This document shows, one piece after another, positions 19,585-20,450 of a DNA stretch of 20,450 bases. The number at the start of each line of letters is the position of its first letter. Positions within the stretch are counted from its first letter, which is position 1. The DNA comes from JAIBJN01 sp035762005 (GTDB lineage: Bacteria; Actinomycetota; Thermoleophilia; Gaiellales; Gaiellaceae). A model generated the notes under the pieces. It was not told where the DNA came from, did not search any database, and saw only the letters and a list, made by a program, of their open reading frames with translations. The translations under genes and the position numbers were made by a program. The stretch lies in assembly GCA_035762005.1 (NCBI GenBank), contig DASTQA010000079.1:1-20450 (forward strand), in the 5' to 3' direction.

Positions 19585-20450
19585 GGTGTCGACGGCTCCT
19601 CCTTCGCGGCCGGGCCTTCTGCACGGACGCGGGGCGCGCGAAACGGCAGCATCCTCCGGTCGGAGACGTAGGCGCCGGCGAGGGCGGCGAAGAGGATGAA
19701 CCCCTGCACGAGGAGCACGAAGGAGGCGGGCACGCCGAGGGTCTGGAGGGCGAAGCCGCCGACGATGAACCCGGCGAAGAGGAAGGCGACGACGAGCGTC
19801 CCGAAGAAGCTGGCGCCGGCGAGCGCCGCGATGACGACCGCCATGAAGCCGTACCCGGGGCTGATCCCCTGGCGCAGGCGGCCGAAGCTCATGGAGACCT
19901 CGACCATGCCCGCGATGCCCGCGATCGCGCCGGCCGCGAGCATGACGACGACGACGTTGCGGGCCGTCGACATCCCCGCGGCCCGCGCCGCCTCGGGGTT
20001 GGCCCCGATCATCCGCACCTCGAACCCCAGCCGGGAGCGCGCGAGGAGGAACGCGAGCACGGCGGCCAGCACGACGGGGAAGATCACTCCCAGGTGGACG
20101 ACGTTCCAGCCGAGCAGCGGGAGCCGGCTCCCGGGCGGGAAGGGATCGCTCACCGGGAAGTTGCCCTCGCCCCGCCACGGACCCGTCACGAGCCAGGCGA
20201 CCGCCAGGATGGCGACGTAGTTCAGGAGGAGGGTGGTGATGATCTCGTTCACGCCCCAGAGCGCTCGCGGGATCGCCGCCAGCGCCGCCCAGAGGGCGCC
20301 TGCGAGCATGGCGGCGGCGATCATCGTCGGCAGGAGGAGGCCGGCCGACCAGCCCGTGAACGCGAGGGCCGCCGCGCTCGCCCCGATCGCCCCGGCGTGG
20401 AGCTGCCCTTCGGCGCCGATGTTCCACAGCCGCATGCGCAGGCACAGGGC
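19581..20450 (-). CDS. ABC transporter permease, nucleoside type (first permease, 5' truncated by window)
   Basis: At least 289 residues; the frame continues past the window edge (ALCLRMRLWNIGAEGQL), so the N-terminus is missing and ATG 20435 is internal. NIGAEGQLHAGAIGA is the family equivalent of NLGxEG. GVNEIITTLLLNYVAI, the coupling loop MIGANPEAARAAGMS (GxNPxAA), and SPGYGFMAVVIAALA identify the BMP-importer permease of the YufP/NupP type. The C-terminal tail RMLPFRAPRVRAEGPAAKEE is cytosolic. It overlaps the next permease by 4 bp. The ATPase gene usually precedes this permease and would lie beyond the right edge. Confidence 0.92.
   Translation of the reverse strand, partial: ALCLRMRLWNIGAEGQLHAGAIGASAAALAFTGWSAGLLLPTMIAAAMLAGALWAALAAIPRALWGVNEIITTLLLNYVAILAVAWLVTGPWRGEGNFPVSDPFPPGSRLPLLGWNVVHLGVIFPVVLAAVLAFLLARSRLGFEVRMIGANPEAARAAGMSTARNVVVVMLAAGAIAGIAGMVEVSMSFGRLRQGISPGYGFMAVVIAALAGASFFGTLVVAFLFAGFIVGGFALQTLGVPASFVLLVQGFILFAALAGAYVSDRRMLPFRAPRVRAEGPAAKEEPSTP

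Overview
The window is very GC-rich (about 70% or more by eye), densely packed double-stranded DNA with strong G/C third-position bias. Gene content fits a high-GC actinobacterium: an ECF sigma factor paired with a DUF4349-type membrane protein, a DUF6328-type four-helix protein, a small basic 'plasmid stabilization' protein with a Rho-N/SAP-like tail, and a bacterial lysyl oxidase. A Thermoleophilia-like lineage (Gaiellales/Solirubrobacterales) is my best guess, but it is an inference with no marker gene behind it. I see no phage, transposase, CRISPR array or rRNA.

Layout. 1-288: promoter-like leader with two tiny ORFs, each with a good ribosome binding site. 289-2686 (+): fumarylacetoacetase-fold hydratase, ECF sigma factor, and an overlapping DUF4349 membrane protein that is the likely anti-sigma partner. 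2680-2745: palindromic repeat element and apparent 5' region of a PLP aminotransferase (2746-3945, +). 3942-10042 (-): lipoprotein, MscS channel, lysyl oxidase, Cys-motif/proline-rich membrane protein, GGDEF diguanylate cyclase and UppP. uppP diverges from a membrane-anchored cytochrome c (10066-10587, +) over a very short shared promoter. 10588-10986 is non-coding and holds two more copies of the palindromic element plus two strong hairpins. It is followed by tRNA-Ser(GGA) on the minus strand.

11167-14747 holds alternating single genes: small basic protein (+), HAD phosphatase (-), Fe-S type uracil-DNA glycosylase (+), DUF6328 protein (-), FAD-dependent phytoene-dehydrogenase-like oxidoreductase (+). 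14748-15173 is non-coding with perfect hairpins. Then come a small His-containing membrane protein (-) and a universal stress protein (+). 16429-20450 is a purine nucleoside uptake and salvage module: a BMP-family lipoprotein and an adenosine/adenine deaminase-like enzyme (+), converging on two overlapping ABC permease genes (-). The ATPase gene is not in the window and would be expected beyond the right edge.

The most unusual signal is the palindromic element (core AAGTGACACGGTGTTACTT, three copies, each preceded by a GC hairpin with CGCTTC in or beside its loop). Next are the unusual start sites (CTG candidates for the diguanylate cyclase and one permease, and a possible frameshift before the hydratase) and the extreme compaction of gene junctions.
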